Assembly (NCBI GenBank): GCA_947172705.1
Contig: CAMWCA010000020.1
Location: 1-53,003 of the forward strand
Reading direction: 5' to 3'
Source: an uncultured Lachnospiraceae bacterium
Lineage (GTDB): Bacteria; Bacillota; Clostridia; Lachnospirales; Lachnospiraceae
Length of the DNA: 53,003 bases
Shown here piece after piece: positions 23,976 to 34,002 of this stretch (position 1 is its first letter; every line of letters begins with the position of its first letter). Made by a program: the position numbers and the translations under genes. Below the pieces are notes generated by a model. That model saw nothing but the letters and a program-made list of their open reading frames with translations, ran no database searches and was not told where the DNA came from.

Positions 23976-26900
23976 GTGCCAACATCCTGTAAATCTTTCC
24001 TCCCCGGCGGCTCCAGCGAATCAGCCTGGATACGATCTCCTTCTTTTCCTCTTCCGTCATGCCTCTGCTGTCAGAACCGAAATACAACAGCAGATAGGAG
24101 AGCCCTGCTATCATGGCAACGGTGGCATAAAGTTCGATTGCCGTGGAATCTCCTGTCTTAGGCTCTCCGTCCTTTGCCCCGGAAGTATTTGCACTGGCGC
24201 TGCTTCCCGGCGTTTTTCCTGCCTCAGGCGCTGCTCCCGGCGCTTTCTCCGTGTTGGACGCTGCTCCCGACGCTGCACCGGCGGCATTTGTATCTGTAGA
24301 ACCGCTTCCGTCGCTGCTTCCGCCGCTCTGAGTGTTATCGCTTCCGCCCGGGTTATCATTTCCTCCAGTGCTTCCGCCCTGATTATCGTCTCCTCCGGTG
24401 CTTCCGCCCTGATTGTTGTTTCCTCCGGTATTTCCGCCCTGGTTACCGTTTCCGCCCTGATTATCGTCTTCTTCTCCGGTATTTCCGCCTTTCTCTGTAT
24501 CACTGTACAGCATGGCGTATGTGGAAAAACGGTTGGTTTCAATGGTAATGGTATTGGGATCTGTGTCCAGATCGTCCAGGATCTCAGCTACTCCATCGTG
24601 TACGCGGAGGATGGCGTATTTCCTTGTTTTTCCACTGTCCTTATTTTTCAGGTCATCCGGTATATCCAGCTTGATCCTGATCATTTTTGCTGTTTCTCTT
24701 ATAGGGCTTTGAGATTCTCCTATGATCTTAAGCAGGCTGATATCCAGATATTTTCCTATCGTATATTCCTTACGGGCGCTCTCAGTCTCAGCCACTCCTT
24801 TATCCTCACTGGGCGCCGTGCTGTCCGCATCGCTGACGGCAAGACGAATGGTAATGTTCGTTCCCTTTTCTACCTCCGCCTTTTCCTCCTCGGTAAGAAC
24901 CATATCCGTTAATTCCTCTTCCGTAACCAGCATCTCCGTTTTGGGAGCGCCTTCCTCTACAGCAGTCTCCGTTTTGATCTCGCCGGGATCAGGATCGTCC
25001 GGCTCATCCCCTGCCGGAATCAGCTTTGCCTCCTTTGTGGCATCGTCTGTTACCACGCTGTAAGCAGCATTGTCGCTTTTGAAACAATCCGCCGGATCTG
25101 CCTCGCCCATCTGAGTCCCCCATCCGGAGGAAAAGATTCCCTCGCCGCCGGAAACAGCCACGCCGATATTTGCCGAGGCAATATTTCCTGTCACTTCCAT
25201 CAGCTTGCCTTCTCTCAGGTAAACGTTGCTTGCCTCTCCGGCTTTCAGGTTGGAGGTGATCTGAGGATTTCCCGATACCTTCATCTTTCCAAGATATACA
25301 TATACGCCGCCACCACTGCCACTGGTATTTCCGGTAATGGAACCGCCTGCTGCCCTCAGTTCTGAATTCTCATGAAAAGCGATCACACCGCCGCCCAGGC
25401 TTGCAGCCGTGTTTCCACTGATCTCTCCGTTGGAAAGCTGAAAGCTTCCGCCGCGTGAGGTTCCCTCCTCGTCTCTTATTGCCACGCCGCCGCCATATTC
25501 CATGGAGCTGTTTCCGGTGATCCTTCCGCCGGTCATCTCGCCGCTTCCGCCATTTATGCATACGCCGCCGCCCAGATTTGCCGCCACATTTCCGCTGATC
25601 TCACCGCCGGTCATAATGAAACTGCCGTAAGCGTTCACAGCGCCTCCGCCGTATTTGGAAGCGTAATTACCGTGTATTTTTCCGCCTTCCATCCGGAAGG
25701 TGGAGCCTTCCCTTACATTTACAGCGCCCCCGGCACGGGAACTGTTGTTGCGGATCTCCGATCCCGCTTTCATGATCAGCGTTCCCGGTTCATCAAGCTC
25801 TCCAATCGCCACCGCGCCATAGAAAGCGTCAGACGTTATATCGCAGTTTTCTATCACTGCGCCTTCTTCCAAAATCAGCGTTCCTCCGTTGTATACCCAA
25901 ATCATCTCCTGATTTCCATTGCATGAAACGCCGGAATTACTACGCTGATCCGGGCTTCCGCCGCTCCAGACGGCGCCGCCGTCAATGGTGACATTTTTTA
26001 AGGTCAGCGTAGCAGGAGTGCCAATGACAATACGATTTTCTCCGCTTCCTCCTCTGGTAATAGTATGTCCCTGACCATCCAATACCATTTCATTATTTTT
26101 ATATGTAAGGGATTGTGATCCGCCCCAGCTATTATCGTCAATAGTAATATCCCGCAACAAACGCACTTCACAATGAGCCGCAGAATATGTCTCCCATAAA
26201 AGATTCACCAGACTATCCACTTCCGTCCAAGTCTGACCGCCGTCCGTGCTGTATTCAACCTCAGCCGCTGACCTTGCCACTACCTTTCTGGCTCTTGCCG
26301 CCTGCTCTTCCTCCGCTGCCAACTCCCATCTGGCATACAGCTCCCTTACGCCGTCGATCTCCGTGTCAAAATCAAAGAATGCTTCGCCCTCTTCACTCTC
26401 TGCCCATCCCAGGAAAGTATAGCCTTCCCTTACAGGCGCGGCAGGTTCAGATACCTTTTCGCCTGCTTTCACAGACTGCACTTCCAGCAGCTCTCCCTCG
26501 CTGTAAAAGCTCACCGCAAAGTATTCCGCCTCCTCTTCTTCCGCAGCAAGCTCCTTATCCTTCAGATCGGCTGCGCCGTCTCCTGCCCCGTCCGGATTAA
26601 TTGCAGGCTGATCACTGGCAATACCGTCGCCCTCCGCCGACGTATCCCCTGCGGGTTGATTGCCTTCTGCGGGCTGTCCGCCTTCCGCTGGCTGATCTCC
26701 CTTGGCGGGTACGTCTGTAGCAGGTTTATCCCCCTCTGCCGGCTGATCGCCTGTCGGCGGTTGCTCTCCTGCCGGCGGCAGGTCTGTGGCGGGCTTGTCT
26801 CCCTCTTCCGGTTTATCTCCTGCTGAAGAACTCCCCCCATTTGGCAATTGACCGTCATCGGGCGTTTCCGGCTTCTGTTCAAAATTTTCGCCGCCTTGTT

Positions 26901-27078
26901 CCTCATTCCCGGGCAGTTGGTTTTCATCCGTTATCACAGAATCTCCCGTTTCTGTCTGAGCTACGCTTTCCTCCGCCCTTACCTGAACAGGCGCAGCGCC
27001 AAATATCAGGCTGACAGTTAAAAACATGCTGAGCGCCGTCGCCAGCATCCTCTTTCGTACATTGTTTCTTTTCCTCAT
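23944..27078 (-). CDS. Beta-helix surface protein, 3' end replaced by mobile-element sequence
   Basis: About 1044 residues. A signal peptide (cleavage near QVRAEE) is followed by a Pro/Gly-rich repeat region (GDQPAEGDKPATD type, about 60-160), a Listeria-Bacteroides repeat (VSFYSEGELLEVQ to ELYARWE, about 185-255), a right-handed beta-helix with GGEISGN/GGGVxxxxG turns (about 330-680), a conserved pre-anchor domain ending FSTYAMLYSD, a GGNxNQGGxTGG low-complexity stretch and EPKTGD before a membrane segment. ATG at 27078 follows AGGAGG. The original ending, with a second membrane segment, lies at 16583-16665; the present last residues EHIPFSQIL come from the mobile element. Probably a sortase B substrate or its membrane-held partner. 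It starts about 200 bases downstream of the other srtB and has its own promoter region. Confidence 0.85.
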   Translation of the reverse strand: MRKRNNVRKRMLATALSMFLTVSLIFGAAPVQVRAEESVAQTETGDSVITDENQLPGNEEQGGENFEQKPETPDDGQLPNGGSSSAGDKPEEGDKPATDLPPAGEQPPTGDQPAEGDKPATDVPAKGDQPAEGGQPAEGNQPAGDTSAEGDGIASDQPAINPDGAGDGAADLKDKELAAEEEEAEYFAVSFYSEGELLEVQSVKAGEKVSEPAAPVREGYTFLGWAESEEGEAFFDFDTEIDGVRELYARWELAAEEEQAARARKVVARSAAEVEYSTDGGQTWTEVDSLVNLLWETYSAAHCEVRLLRDITIDDNSWGGSQSLTYKNNEMVLDGQGHTITRGGSGENRIVIGTPATLTLKNVTIDGGAVWSGGSPDQRSNSGVSCNGNQEMIWVYNGGTLILEEGAVIENCDITSDAFYGAVAIGELDEPGTLIMKAGSEIRNNSSRAGGAVNVREGSTFRMEGGKIHGNYASKYGGGAVNAYGSFIMTGGEISGNVAANLGGGVCINGGSGEMTGGRITGNSSMEYGGGVAIRDEEGTSRGGSFQLSNGEISGNTAASLGGGVIAFHENSELRAAGGSITGNTSGSGGGVYVYLGKMKVSGNPQITSNLKAGEASNVYLREGKLMEVTGNIASANIGVAVSGGEGIFSSGWGTQMGEADPADCFKSDNAAYSVVTDDATKEAKLIPAGDEPDDPDPGEIKTETAVEEGAPKTEMLVTEEELTDMVLTEEEKAEVEKGTNITIRLAVSDADSTAPSEDKGVAETESARKEYTIGKYLDISLLKIIGESQSPIRETAKMIRIKLDIPDDLKNKDSGKTRKYAILRVHDGVAEILDDLDTDPNTITIETNRFSTYAMLYSDTEKGGNTGEEDDNQGGNGNQGGNTGGNNNQGGSTGGDDNQGGSTGGNDNPGGSDNTQSGGSSDGSGSTDTNAAGAASGAASNTEKAPGAAPEAGKTPGSSASANTSGAKDGEPKTGDSTAIELYATVAMIAGLSYLLLYFGSDSRGMTEEEKKEIVSRLIRWSRRGGKIYRMLALEHIPFSQIL

Positions 27079-27174
27079 AAAGTCCTCCTTTTGCCGCCTT
27101 ATCCATACAATTGACAAACGTGCCTTTCCTTTGCTTATCTGCGGTACGGAATTTTCAGCAGAAAATATAAGTTT

Positions 27175-27239
27175 ATGATATCATTTTCATTTTTATCGTT
27201 TCTACATTATGGGATAATTTACCGTTTTTGGGGACAATT
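27175..27239 (-). promoter_or_regulatory. Control region of the second surface gene with GGGAyAnTT direct repeats
   Basis: GGGATAATT (27211-27219) and GGGACAATT (27231-27239) are direct repeats 20 bp apart in a TTATGGGA context. A nearly identical pair (GGGACATTTT / GGGATATTTT, 21 bp apart) lies before the giant gene at 47781-47811. A possible -10, TATCAT on the minus strand, is at 27175-27180, about 30 bases downstream of the repeats, with no good -35, as at activator-dependent promoters. Confidence 0.6.
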
Positions 27240-27284
27240 CGCCACATTTAAGGAACTGCAGCGCATGTCTTGCCAATCCCTTCA

Positions 27285-28124
27285 TTATTTTATCAGTTTT
27301 GCATGTATAACTTTTCTTTTTTTTGTTCCACTCGCCCCGTGGCAGGTAGACAGCGTTATGATCTTGTCGTCCGCCGTGATACTGACATCAAAGTTTCTCA
27401 TACTTCTTTTCTTTATTGTCTCAAGGTATCTGCCATACGCCTCCCTGTCTTCAAAGAAAAGGGACGAATAGCCCTCTTCCCTTTTCGCCACATAGTAACT
27501 GAATATCCGGTATTTTCTCAAATTGCCTTCAGCATCGTACAAAAATATCCAATGATTGTTTTCCTGATCAAAAAAGCCTTCTTCAAAAATATCCTTTAAA
27601 GAGCCGAACATGGTGTTATCGGAGTTGTTATGACCATAAATCACCACATTTCTGTCGTCAAGGGACTGGTTTCTGTAATCCATAAAGATACATCCGGCGG
27701 AATTTCTCTGCTTCTTAAAGGAATGCTTTAAATAATAAGAATTGTCGTCTGTCTGTACCAGCGGATTATTCACGTATCCATTATTAAATACGATCCATCC
27801 GGCTATATCCGAATTGATCTCCCTCAATTTATCAAAGTCTATTCCCGGGCTTGCCCCTTTCCCTTCTCCGCTTTTGTCTTTTTCTTCATTTGCCTGATCC
27901 GCCATCGGCGGCGTCAAAATCGCTTCCCTTATTACTTCCTCCAATTCCTCTTTATTTTCCTGCAGCGCTTTATGATAAAGAATAATATGGATCATCGAGC
28001 AGACGAATATACCGAAAAATACCAGCGCAAGGAGCCGGCGTCCTATCGGCGCGCAGCTCCTTCCGGCTAATTTCTTATTTCTTTTTACGGCCTTTTTTCT
28101 TCTTATGCCTGTACTTCTTCCCAT
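27285..28124 (-). CDS. srtB: Class B sortase overlapping the upstream beta-helix surface gene
   Basis: 279 residues: a very basic N-terminus, one membrane segment (about 30-50), a linker, and the sortase B domain with AGWIVFNNGYVNNPLVQ, catalytic His165 (YGHNN), Cys261 (TLSTC) and Arg270. The first 50 bases overlap, in another frame, the end of the beta-helix surface gene, and AGGAAAAGGG lies before the ATG, so expression is coupled to that substrate gene. The same gene-pair plan (surface protein, overlapping srtB) recurs at the other sortase, suggesting duplication of a two-gene module. Confidence 0.92.
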   Translation of the reverse strand: MGRSTGIRRKKAVKRNKKLAGRSCAPIGRRLLALVFFGIFVCSMIHIILYHKALQENKEELEEVIREAILTPPMADQANEEKDKSGEGKGASPGIDFDKLREINSDIAGWIVFNNGYVNNPLVQTDDNSYYLKHSFKKQRNSAGCIFMDYRNQSLDDRNVVIYGHNNSDNTMFGSLKDIFEEGFFDQENNHWIFLYDAEGNLRKYRIFSYYVAKREEGYSSLFFEDREAYGRYLETIKKRSMRNFDVSITADDKIITLSTCHGASGTKKRKVIHAKLIK

Positions 28125-30571
28125 TTTCCCTTTTCCTATCCAAATTTCTCCGATTGCTTTTTATGCTGAAAAGGAGCAGAATCAACATTCCCGCTGCCGA
28201 CACTGCCGCGGCTATGTACCATAAGAAAGGATCGTTTCCCGTCTGGGGAATGTCCGTCCATAAAGCCAGATCCCCTGTTTTGTCGGTGAAATCTTGCCTT
28301 ATCGGCTCTGCACTGCCTGTGGGGGATGCGGCAGCGCTTCCGTTCAAAGGAGGGGTAGGCTTTGGCTTTTCCCATGTCTTCTGAACAGCCGCCTCAGGGG
28401 TATCCTGAGAGGCGCCCTGAAATGATGGAGGATTTTCAGGTAATAACTGAGGCGTATTTTGGGGCGCGGTTTCCGGCGTCGGCATTCCTTCCGGAGAATT
28501 TCCCGGCTCAAATGTACTTTCCGGGGTACGCTCCGGTTCAGGCGTCCTTTCCGGCTCGGGCGTCCTTTCCGGCGTTTTCTCCGGTTCGGGCGTCCTTTTC
28601 GGCGTTGCCTCAGGCGTAGCCGTTGCCTTCGGTACTTCCACCTCATCCGCTTTCCACACTGCCCTGTAGCTCCGCTCTCCTCTGGAGCCTGAAGGGATTA
28701 TGACCTCCAGCGACGGTTCCTGCAGATCCGTTCCCAGCCATCCTACAAAGCTATAGCCTTTCCTGACAGGATTCTTTAATACGATATCACCGCTCTCGTC
28801 TGTATAAAAATCCGGATTCCTTTCATTTTCCTTCAGCGCCCCTCCCTCTAACTGGTATGTAACGGGGTATTCGATCAGTTCAAACGCCGCTCCAACCGTC
28901 ACCCGGCAGGACGCCGTGGCATTGTATGGCGATACCGTGACAGCCGTAATCGTAGCCCTTCCTTCTCCCACTGCTGTCACCACGCCGTTTTCATCTACTG
29001 TCGCCACAGTCTCATCATCAGAAGACCATGTAACATCCTTGATAATGGCATTATCCGGCGTTACCTTTGCCCCGAGAGAGCAGGTTTCACCTAGATTGAA
29101 AAAGGTAATTTTTTGTTGATCCAGCTCCACATCCACTGCCAGAACCAGAAGAATATTCCCCTGATGGAGAATTAACGCATATTTTTCCTGATTGTCCGCA
29201 TGAAGCCTGGCAAGATCATTCTCTGTAATTGTATACTTTCTGGGCGAGATCATAACTCTCCCGGGATGCTCGCCTTCATCGGGGCGCACCCAGCGGGACA
29301 GCCCAATATCCGCCCCGTCTCCCAGCGCGCCTATCAGCTCGATTGGGAATGTAGGCGCTGGTGGAACATCATCCACGTTTCCGTCCAGATATAAATTATC
29401 AAATTCGCTGCCTGAGTAATTATTGATTACCCGAGGATTGTCTTTCATTTGTATATTTGCCGAAGGGGCTCCCAGAATGCCTCCGCCGAGCTCCGCTCTG
29501 TTCTCCGTAACAAGACCGCCCAATATGCCCATAACGCCTTTTTTTGCATAAATACCTCCGGCATATTCTGCCGCATTTTCCCGGATCGTTCCCCCGAGGA
29601 TCTGCAGGCGCCCCTGATTCATATCTTCGCTGCTGTTCAGCATAATTCCCCCGCCAAATTTGGCTGTGTTTCCCAGAATATCGCCGCCCTCTATGCTCAC
29701 AAATGCAATGGTTCCGCTTTGTATCCCTTTGATAAAGATCCCGCCGCCTCCACGTTCCAGCCCTTCACCTGTCGCCTGATTTCCTTTGATCTGTCCGCCG
29801 TACATCAGGAATCCGCCCTTGTTTACATATACCCCTCCTCCGCTCAAAGCCTGGCAGTTCTCAATGAGACTTCCGTCTTGCATAACGAAGCAGGGCATAC
29901 GCTCCCCTGCAACTTCAACGCCTCCTCCACTTTTCCCCTTACAGCCGGTGATCTGAGAACCAACCGCCATCACGGCTACTCCGCTGGTATTGACTATCAA
30001 CCCTCCTCCTCCCAGGGATTCGTCTGCGTTTTCATTATTTTGCAGCACTGCGCCGGTTCCCAAGGTAAGCTGCCCGCCGTTTACGCTGATCAGGGGATGA
30101 TATGAAACAACGCCCTCTTCTCTTCCGCCATCCAGGATCACATGCTCCAGGGAAAAATTACCCCCCCGCAACTGTAAAAATCTTTCCTGCATACTTACCA
30201 TCTTGCGATTCCGTTGTTCGATTTGAAATTGTACGGGGCGCCGATATGTCACAGGATCTGATCCTCACTGCCTTATTAACAGAGATTCCCTCCGTGAGCA
30301 AAACGTCCGATAAAAGCTCGATCGTCCCTCCGGCATAAACCTCTGCCACCGCATTCGCCAAAGATCCTTCGCGCCATTCTCCGCCTTCCGCCATCTGCCA
30401 CCGGGCTTCCGCTTCCGTACTGACGTCGTTGGGTTCCACTTCCCCATAGACTGCATCCGGCTCCGCTTCTGACGCTAAAGACGCCTCCAGACCATCTGGA
30501 GACGTTCCAAATAAAACCCCCGTACAGAGCGTCAATAAAAACCCCATATATTTCTTTTTTATCCTGAGCAT
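28075..30571 (-). CDS. Beta-helix surface protein with IPQTG sorting signal, frameshifted at a G7 tract
   Basis: Two overlapping frames form one gene. Frame one (30571-30158) has a signal peptide (MGFLLTLCTGVLFG) and ends ...FTVAGG-stop. Frame two continues NFSLEHVILDGG to 28075. The switch lies in a run of seven G (30161-30167 on the complement); six G would give an unbroken protein of about 831 residues. Beta-helix turns (GGGV, GGxI) fill about 140-400; then a Big_2 Ig-like domain (ETCSLGAKVTPDNA...), a Listeria-Bacteroides repeat, a (R/E)TPEPE proline repeat, sorting motif IPQTG, a membrane segment and a basic tail. The sortase gene overlaps the last 50 bases. It is either phase-variable (off), a pseudogene or a base-count error. 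Confidence 0.8.
30161..30167 (-). repeat. Homopolymer G7 tract at the frameshift (possible phase-variation switch)
   Basis: Seven C on the plus strand. With six, the codons read V-A-G-G-N-F-S and join the signal-peptide frame to the beta-helix frame; with seven, the stop TAA follows at once. Confidence 0.75.
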
Positions 30572-30626
30572 ATCATCTGTCCTTCTTCTCTTTTATCTTT
30601 ATCCTGCATTATTATTCTCTAAAGGT

Positions 30627-31946
30627 TCACCTTTGACACATCAAACTGTACCAGGCTCTCTTTTCCTCATACATCCGGTTGTCAGCCTCCATGATCAGCC
30701 GGTCTATATCTTCTTTCCCGTCGTCTCTCCACACACAGCCTATCGCCATGGTAACGCCTGTGCTCTGCATATCCGCCCTTAAGCTTCTTACTCTCTCTTC
30801 CAGCTCTTCCTCTTCGATCTGAATGCACAGGGCAAGAAATTCATCCCCTCCTACGCGGAACAGGGCGTACTCTCCAAGCTGCCTTCTCAGACACTGGGCT
30901 GCATTGATCAGAAGACGATCTCCCATCTGATGCCCTTTGGCATCATTTTCCCTTTTCAGCCCCATCACATCACCGTATACGATGCCGACGCTCTTTTCAG
31001 AGTCCAGCGCGCTGACATACTCGTTCATTGCGTGGCGGTTGCCAAGCCCTGTTAGCTGATCCTGGAAGCACATTTCCTCCAGACGTCTCACCAGATTTCT
31101 TCTGCGCAGCAGAGACACAATAAAGTGACCCCATATCTGGAACATGGAGGTAATATGATTCAAATATTTTTCCGGAGGATTATCCACCCCATAGAAACCG
31201 ATAATCTTTTTGTCGCTTACCAGCGGGCTTACCAACAGCGACCGGATGCTCTGAGGCTTCAAGTATTCATAAATCTCCGGATCACTTTCCCTGATATCCT
31301 CCACGTTTTGGATCATCACATTTTTGCCTTCCTGGAATCTCTGGTACCACATACTTACCACTTGAAAGGGCACCCTCTGCAGGTTATCTTTCTGAGGCTC
31401 AACGCCTCTTGCGCACCACTCGTAAGTGTTGCTATAGGTTCCGTCCTCCATCTCTTCAAACAGATAGACTCTTTCGCTGGATAAAGACTGCCCCAGATAT
31501 TCCAGAAGCACGTTCATGGACGCCTCCGGCGTAGGCGCCATAAGGGAAATGCGAAGCCCTTCGTTGATCATAGCCTCGTTGTCCTCTCCCGTTCTTTCCT
31601 GCCAGCCTGCCGCTCCCAGATCCACCGAAAGGTCAAAGCGATAGCGCTTCCCCTCATCCTCAATCACCGTTTCCTTTACGGCAAGCTTTCGCTTTATAAC
31701 GGGATTATAGATCACTTCCTCCTGAAAATGCCCGGGCATTAGTTTGGAGTTGCTGCACCTGGCGCATGGAGTCAGGCTCCCTGCAAGCACCTCATAGCAC
31801 TTTTTCCCTTTGTATTCTTCTTCATTTATCCCGTATACCTGACATGCCTTACGGTTCATGTATACCATCTCGTGGCTTTGCACATCCACTACATACACGA
31901 TCTCGTTCAGCTCCTGATAAAACTCCCAAATTTTCATATGATTCAT
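30627..31946 (-). CDS. PAS-GAF-GGDEF diguanylate cyclase
   Basis: 439 residues: PAS domain (about 8-70, VYVVDVQSHEMVYMNRKAC) with a Cys pair in LTPCARCSNSK, a GAF-type domain (about 135-275, ending SPLVSDKKIIGFYGVDNPP), and a GGDEF domain (about 295-435) with DQLTGLGNRHAMNEY, the active loop RVGGDEF and DRLLINAAQCLRR. It would make cyclic di-GMP from two GTP in the cytoplasm. The ATG lies 4 bases after the chemoreceptor stop, so the two are co-translated, suggesting a joint signalling output to the surface genes downstream. No EAL domain or c-di-GMP riboswitch was seen here. Confidence 0.9.
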   Translation of the reverse strand: MNHMKIWEFYQELNEIVYVVDVQSHEMVYMNRKACQVYGINEEEYKGKKCYEVLAGSLTPCARCSNSKLMPGHFQEEVIYNPVIKRKLAVKETVIEDEGKRYRFDLSVDLGAAGWQERTGEDNEAMINEGLRISLMAPTPEASMNVLLEYLGQSLSSERVYLFEEMEDGTYSNTYEWCARGVEPQKDNLQRVPFQVVSMWYQRFQEGKNVMIQNVEDIRESDPEIYEYLKPQSIRSLLVSPLVSDKKIIGFYGVDNPPEKYLNHITSMFQIWGHFIVSLLRRRNLVRRLEEMCFQDQLTGLGNRHAMNEYVSALDSEKSVGIVYGDVMGLKRENDAKGHQMGDRLLINAAQCLRRQLGEYALFRVGGDEFLALCIQIEEEELEERVRSLRADMQSTGVTMAIGCVWRDDGKEDIDRLIMEADNRMYEEKRAWYSLMCQR

Positions 31947-31950
31947 AATC

Positions 31951-33957
31951 CTATACCTTAAAAGATGCCACTGTCTGATTTAATAGTTCGCTTAACCGGA
32001 ACAACTCTTTTGTCTGGGTGAGGACAAACCTGGAATTTTCATCTGAATTTTCAGCTGACGACTCCATTTTCTGCATATATTCCGCGATTTCCCCTACCAG
32101 AGAAGTGATCGCGGCAATAGATTGGTTGATTCCCTCCATTCCGGCGCTCAGTTCCATGGAAGCGGCTCCCAGATCACCGGAAACATTGCTGTAATAGACG
32201 GCGTCCTGCTCGTACATTCCAGCCATTTCCATCATGCCTTTATAATCTTCCATCACCTTATCATTCATAAACCTCATCAGTTTTTCCGCGCTTTGGGACA
32301 GGAAAACCACGTTCTCCACCACGTCCTCTGTGATCTGGCGGATCTTATTCACTGCAAGCTTAGAGTGGTCTGCAAGCTGGTTGATCTCCCCTGCCACTAC
32401 CGCAAAGCCTTTTCCCGCTTCTCCCGCTCTTGCCGCTTCTATGGAAGCGTTCAGGGCAAGAAGATTGGTCTGGGAGCTGATAGAAAGGATCTCCTCCGTC
32501 AATGCATCGATCTCCTTTACCTTCTCGCTCTCTGCAATTGCCTTTTCCAAATCCTCTTTGGTCTCCTGATAAAGCAAAACGGCTTCTTTTCCCGATTTTT
32601 CGGAATTTTCATGCTGCTCCCCGGCCCGGCTCATAATATCCCCTGACTGCTGCGCCGCTTCCTCCGCCTTTTGCGCCACATTTTCCACTACGGTTCCCAG
32701 TGCCTGCCCTGTCTCCCTGATCTGCTCCGCCAGTTCCTTTGCCTGCACCGTCTGATCCATGACCTTCACTGCCGCGCTCAGAATATTTGAAGCATCCTGT
32801 GTCAGAACCGCCATCTTCTCCGAAGTGCCTTCCGCAATGGCGCCGATGTTTTCCGCTTCTTCCTTGGTATTTAAAATAATGCTCCGAATCTGCTGCTTCA
32901 CCTCTACCGTTGCGATTCTGATCTGCTCCGTTTCGTTTTTATACTCCTTTGGTATTGTATTCTTTTTCAGAACTGCTGTGCTTTCTGAAAAATCGCCGGA
33001 GGCAAACTGTTTCAGCATCTGTATGGGCGCCAGCATCCTGCCGATCAGCCATGCCATGAATCCCGTCACCAGAATAATACTCAAAAGGGCAATTGCCGCC
33101 GCTACTCCGATCATAACCTCCATGGGTCTTTTTACATTTGACGTGGGAACCGCCACTCCCAGCTTCCAGCCGCTTCCGGAGATCTCCGCCGCCGCAAAAT
33201 AGCATTCTTTCCCGTCATAATCCTTCAGCTTTACCACGTCGCTTCCGCTTCCGTCCATCAGTCCTGCAAGCCCCGGCATTTTATCCAGAACCGCCACCGC
33301 CGTGTCCTCCGAAGGCTCATATTCTTTATTCACATGAGCGATATATTTCCCGCTGCTGTCCACCAGGAAGCCGTACACTCCCTCGGCAAAATGAATGCTC
33401 CCTGTAAGCTCTGTCACCGTACCCAAGGTCACGTCAAGACCGATCACCGCGGCAAGTTCTCCCTTTATGTACACAGGCGAGGCAATAGTGGCGCACATCT
33501 GGTTTGTCAGCACATCCCAGTAAGGATCTGTCACGATGGTTTTCTTTTCCTCCGCCGCCTGCTGATACCATCCTCTCTGCACCGGATCGTAGCCTTCCGG
33601 TATCTGCACCTCCCGGTTGGACTGAATAAACCTGCTCTCCTTTGTCCCGCAGTAGAGGTTTAAAAGCTCCTCCCTGCCTGACGCAAAAGTGTCCAATACA
33701 GACTGTAAAAATTCATCCTCTGTATTTTCAGCCGCCGCAATGCTGTTCGCGGCGCCCCCTGCAAGCATCTTTTCATTTTCAATCCAGGTATTGATCTCTT
33801 CCGCGTACTTATCCGCATTCAACTGCAGCGCCGCCCTCTGATCCTGGGTCAGCCGTCTTCCCGCCACCATAACAACGCCAACCGTTGTCAATACGATGCT
33901 GACGGCAACAATGCAGATTACGCTGACCGTCAATTTTCCTTTAATTGTTTTTCTCAT
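31951..33957 (-). CDS. Methyl-accepting chemotaxis protein
   Basis: 668 residues: N-terminal membrane segment (about 8-30), an extracellular dCache-type sensor (about 40-270, with [21 protein letters not shown]), a second membrane segment (about 280-305) followed by a HAMP-like region, and a long coiled-coil signalling domain with the conserved hairpin tip [29 protein letters not shown] (about 497-525). It senses an outside ligand and would signal through CheA/CheW, which are not in the window. It lies 45 bases after the kinase gene and 4 bases before the cyclase gene on the same strand, so it may act within this surface-regulation operon rather than in swimming alone. Confidence 0.93.
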   Translation of the reverse strand: MRKTIKGKLTVSVICIVAVSIVLTTVGVVMVAGRRLTQDQRAALQLNADKYAEEINTWIENEKMLAGGAANSIAAAENTEDEFLQSVLDTFASGREELLNLYCGTKESRFIQSNREVQIPEGYDPVQRGWYQQAAEEKKTIVTDPYWDVLTNQMCATIASPVYIKGELAAVIGLDVTLGTVTELTGSIHFAEGVYGFLVDSSGKYIAHVNKEYEPSEDTAVAVLDKMPGLAGLMDGSGSDVVKLKDYDGKECYFAAAEISGSGWKLGVAVPTSNVKRPMEVMIGVAAAIALLSIILVTGFMAWLIGRMLAPIQMLKQFASGDFSESTAVLKKNTIPKEYKNETEQIRIATVEVKQQIRSIILNTKEEAENIGAIAEGTSEKMAVLTQDASNILSAAVKVMDQTVQAKELAEQIRETGQALGTVVENVAQKAEEAAQQSGDIMSRAGEQHENSEKSGKEAVLLYQETKEDLEKAIAESEKVKEIDALTEEILSISSQTNLLALNASIEAARAGEAGKGFAVVAGEINQLADHSKLAVNKIRQITEDVVENVVFLSQSAEKLMRFMNDKVMEDYKGMMEMAGMYEQDAVYYSNVSGDLGAASMELSAGMEGINQSIAAITSLVGEIAEYMQKMESSAENSDENSRFVLTQTKELFRLSELLNQTVASFKV

Positions 33958-34002
33958 TGTCTGCTACCTCTCTTCTGTCGAATCAATAAAAAATTGACCT
34001 AT

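Larger units (their letters stand above)
16666..23982. mobile_element. Integrative mobilizable element (about 7.3 kb) inserted in a sortase-substrate gene
   Basis: The element carries a tyrosine integrase at its left end, a Rep_trans replication/relaxase protein, an FtsK-like ATPase, a small conserved protein, a putative regulator, a secreted cargo protein and an XRE regulator. The ends share the imperfect core CAAGTCCCAT (16666-16675) / CAAGTGCCAA (23973-23982), and the host gene can be rejoined across it. No type IV secretion genes occur, so it would need a helper conjugative element. Repeated TTGAACAC motifs lie near both ends. The gene set resembles the regulation/transfer core of Tn916- and ICEBs1-like elements. 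Confidence 0.85.

Noticed and set aside
16666..23982. Complete integrative conjugative element
   Set aside because: Integrase, Rep and FtsK-like genes are present but no VirB4, VirB6 or other secretion genes, so it is called mobilizable only.
24340..24480. GGNxNQGGxTGG repeats considered as a CRISPR-like or collagen-like array
   Set aside because: Repeats are imperfect, contiguous, in-frame and coding; no spacers, and the Gly spacing is not the G-x-y pattern of collagen.
23953..24912. 319-codon plus-strand ORF opposite the second surface gene
   Set aside because: Ser/Arg/Ile-rich mirror of the Gly-rich repeat region; no start signal.
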